A stretch of 41,474 bases of DNA from 2-02-FULL-62-17 sp046153355. GTDB lineage: Bacteria; Pseudomonadota; Gammaproteobacteria; Burkholderiales; SG8-39. Made by a program: the position numbers and the translations under genes. The stretch covers positions 1-41,474 of the forward strand of contig JBJXEY010000203.1 in the NCBI GenBank assembly GCA_046153355.1. The letters run 5' to 3'. The notes beneath the pieces are model-generated. The model saw nothing but the letters and a program-made list of their open reading frames with translations. It had not been told where the DNA came from and made no database searches. Shown here one piece after another: positions 40,693-41,474 of this stretch (position 1 is the stretch's first letter; every line of letters begins with the position of its first letter).

Positions 40693-41474
40693 TTATTGCG
40701 GCTCGATCTTCGCGTTGCGAATCAGGCGGCCCCATTTCTCGATTTCGGCGAGGTGGAATTTCTCCAACTGCTCGGGCGTGCCGGGGTACAGGTCGTAGTT
40801 GATGAAGGCCATGGATTTTTTAAACTCTTCATTCGCCATGACTTGATTGAACCAACCGTTTAACTTGTCGATGATGGGGCGAGCCGTGCCCGCCGGCGCA
40901 TAGACAGCTAGCCACGAGGTCACGTCATAACCCGGCACGCCGCCTTCGATCATGGTGGGGATATCGGGCATCAAGGCGGAACGCTGCGCTGAGGTCACGG
41001 CAAGACCGCGTGCGCGGCCCTGTTTCATCACGATGCCCGCGTTGGCGGGATCGACGAACATGAAATCCAAGCCCCCATTGGCCATCTCGGGCCATGCGGG
41101 CTCCAATGTCTTGTAGGGAATCTGCACCGTATCCAAACCGGCAATCGATTTATATAACTCGCTGATGACAAGCGAAATCGGTGTCGACGAACCATAGGAA
41201 CCTTTGTTTCCCTTGGCTTTGAGAATCTTGGTCAATTCTTGAACGCTGGAAATTTTTTCTTTCGGATTGACCATCAGCACAAAGGGAACACGGGTTAACG
41301 TGGTGACGTAGGAGAAACTTTTATACGGATCGAAGGGCAGCGTTTTAAACAAATGCATATTGGTGGCAAAAGTGGAATTGCCGGCCGTCACCAACAACGT
41401 GTAGCCATTGGGTTTGGAATTGGCCACATGTTCCGCGGCAATATTGGTGAGCGCGCCCGTCTTGTTCTCGATGA
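40693..41474 (-). CDS. Bug/TctC-family periplasmic solute-binding protein (N-terminus outside window)
   Basis: The frame is open to the right edge. About 260 C-terminal residues are visible, starting at IENKTGALTNIAAEH, the segment after the first beta-alpha unit of Bug proteins, so the signal peptide and roughly the first 60 residues lie outside. Motifs include PNGYTLLVTAGNSTFATN, and the end reads LAEIEKWGRLIRNAKIEPQ. The sequence closely parallels the Bug at 4250-5242 (KPDGHTLLITAGNSTFAAN and EIEKWARLLKAAKIEVQ), so the two are probable paralogues. Confidence 0.92.
   Translation of the reverse strand, partial: IENKTGALTNIAAEHVANSKPNGYTLLVTAGNSTFATNMHLFKTLPFDPYKSFSYVTTLTRVPFVLMVNPKEKISSVQELTKILKAKGNKGSYGSSTPISLVISELYKSIAGLDTVQIPYKTLEPAWPEMANGGLDFMFVDPANAGIVMKQGRARGLAVTSAQRSALMPDIPTMIEGGVPGYDVTSWLAVYAPAGTARPIIDKLNGWFNQVMANEEFKKSMAFINYDLYPGTPEQLEKFHLAEIEKWGRLIRNAKIEPQ

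Overview
The window looks like a chromosomal segment of a Burkholderiales-type betaproteobacterium. The evidence is moderately high GC, five genes for Bug/TctC-type periplasmic solute-binding proteins (a family greatly expanded in that order), a betaproteobacterial minor-pilin operon, and several aromatic-catabolism genes. No rRNA, tRNA, CRISPR array or insertion sequence is visible.

Positions 1-15800 are mainly aromatic degradation. On the plus strand lie the end of a ring-hydroxylating dioxygenase alpha subunit with its beta subunit, a Bug protein, a type I extradiol (VOC) dioxygenase, a second Rieske oxygenase and another Bug protein. On the minus strand follow an enoyl-CoA hydratase and an MhpA-like FAD hydroxylase. 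A plus-strand homodimeric pyruvate dehydrogenase E1 (aceE) has no E2 or E3 neighbour. It is followed by a DUF3391/HD-GYP protein with a damaged HD motif. A minus-strand operon (FAH-family hydrolase, mhpD, mhpF, mhpE) supplies the lower meta-cleavage pathway to pyruvate and acetyl-CoA. Its promoter region holds an imperfect 24-bp palindrome.

Positions 16000-24400 are a tightly overlapping minus-strand type IV pilus operon: pilE, fimT, pilV, pilW, pilX, pilY1. Positions 24590-27300 carry plus-strand envelope genes: a TonB-like C-terminal-domain protein, a small secreted protein, a DsbA-family thiol oxidoreductase and a DUF3592-like membrane protein. Positions 27350-30290 hold a CHASE/PAS sensor kinase divergent from a FixJ-type regulator.

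The most notable locus is 30290-34041 on the minus strand. What first looks like two genes (34041-33718 and 33630-32344) is one continuous frame interrupted by a single UGA in the motif U-G-S-C. I read it as a 565-residue selenoprotein of the UGSC type with Sec at residue 108. A hairpin in the mRNA 28 nt after the UGA is a candidate bacterial SECIS. The gene is followed by a Bug receptor and a thioredoxin-reductase-like flavoprotein with a CxxC, suggesting a redox pathway. A divergent Do-family protease (DegP/MucD type) is preceded by a sequence resembling a sigma-E promoter.

Positions 35848-38381 form a plus-strand operon (alpha/beta hydrolase, thiolase-like protein, OB-fold partner). A lower-GC ParA-like ATPase gene (38463-39518) appears to be inserted before two tandem Bug genes at the right edge, the last one truncated by the window.
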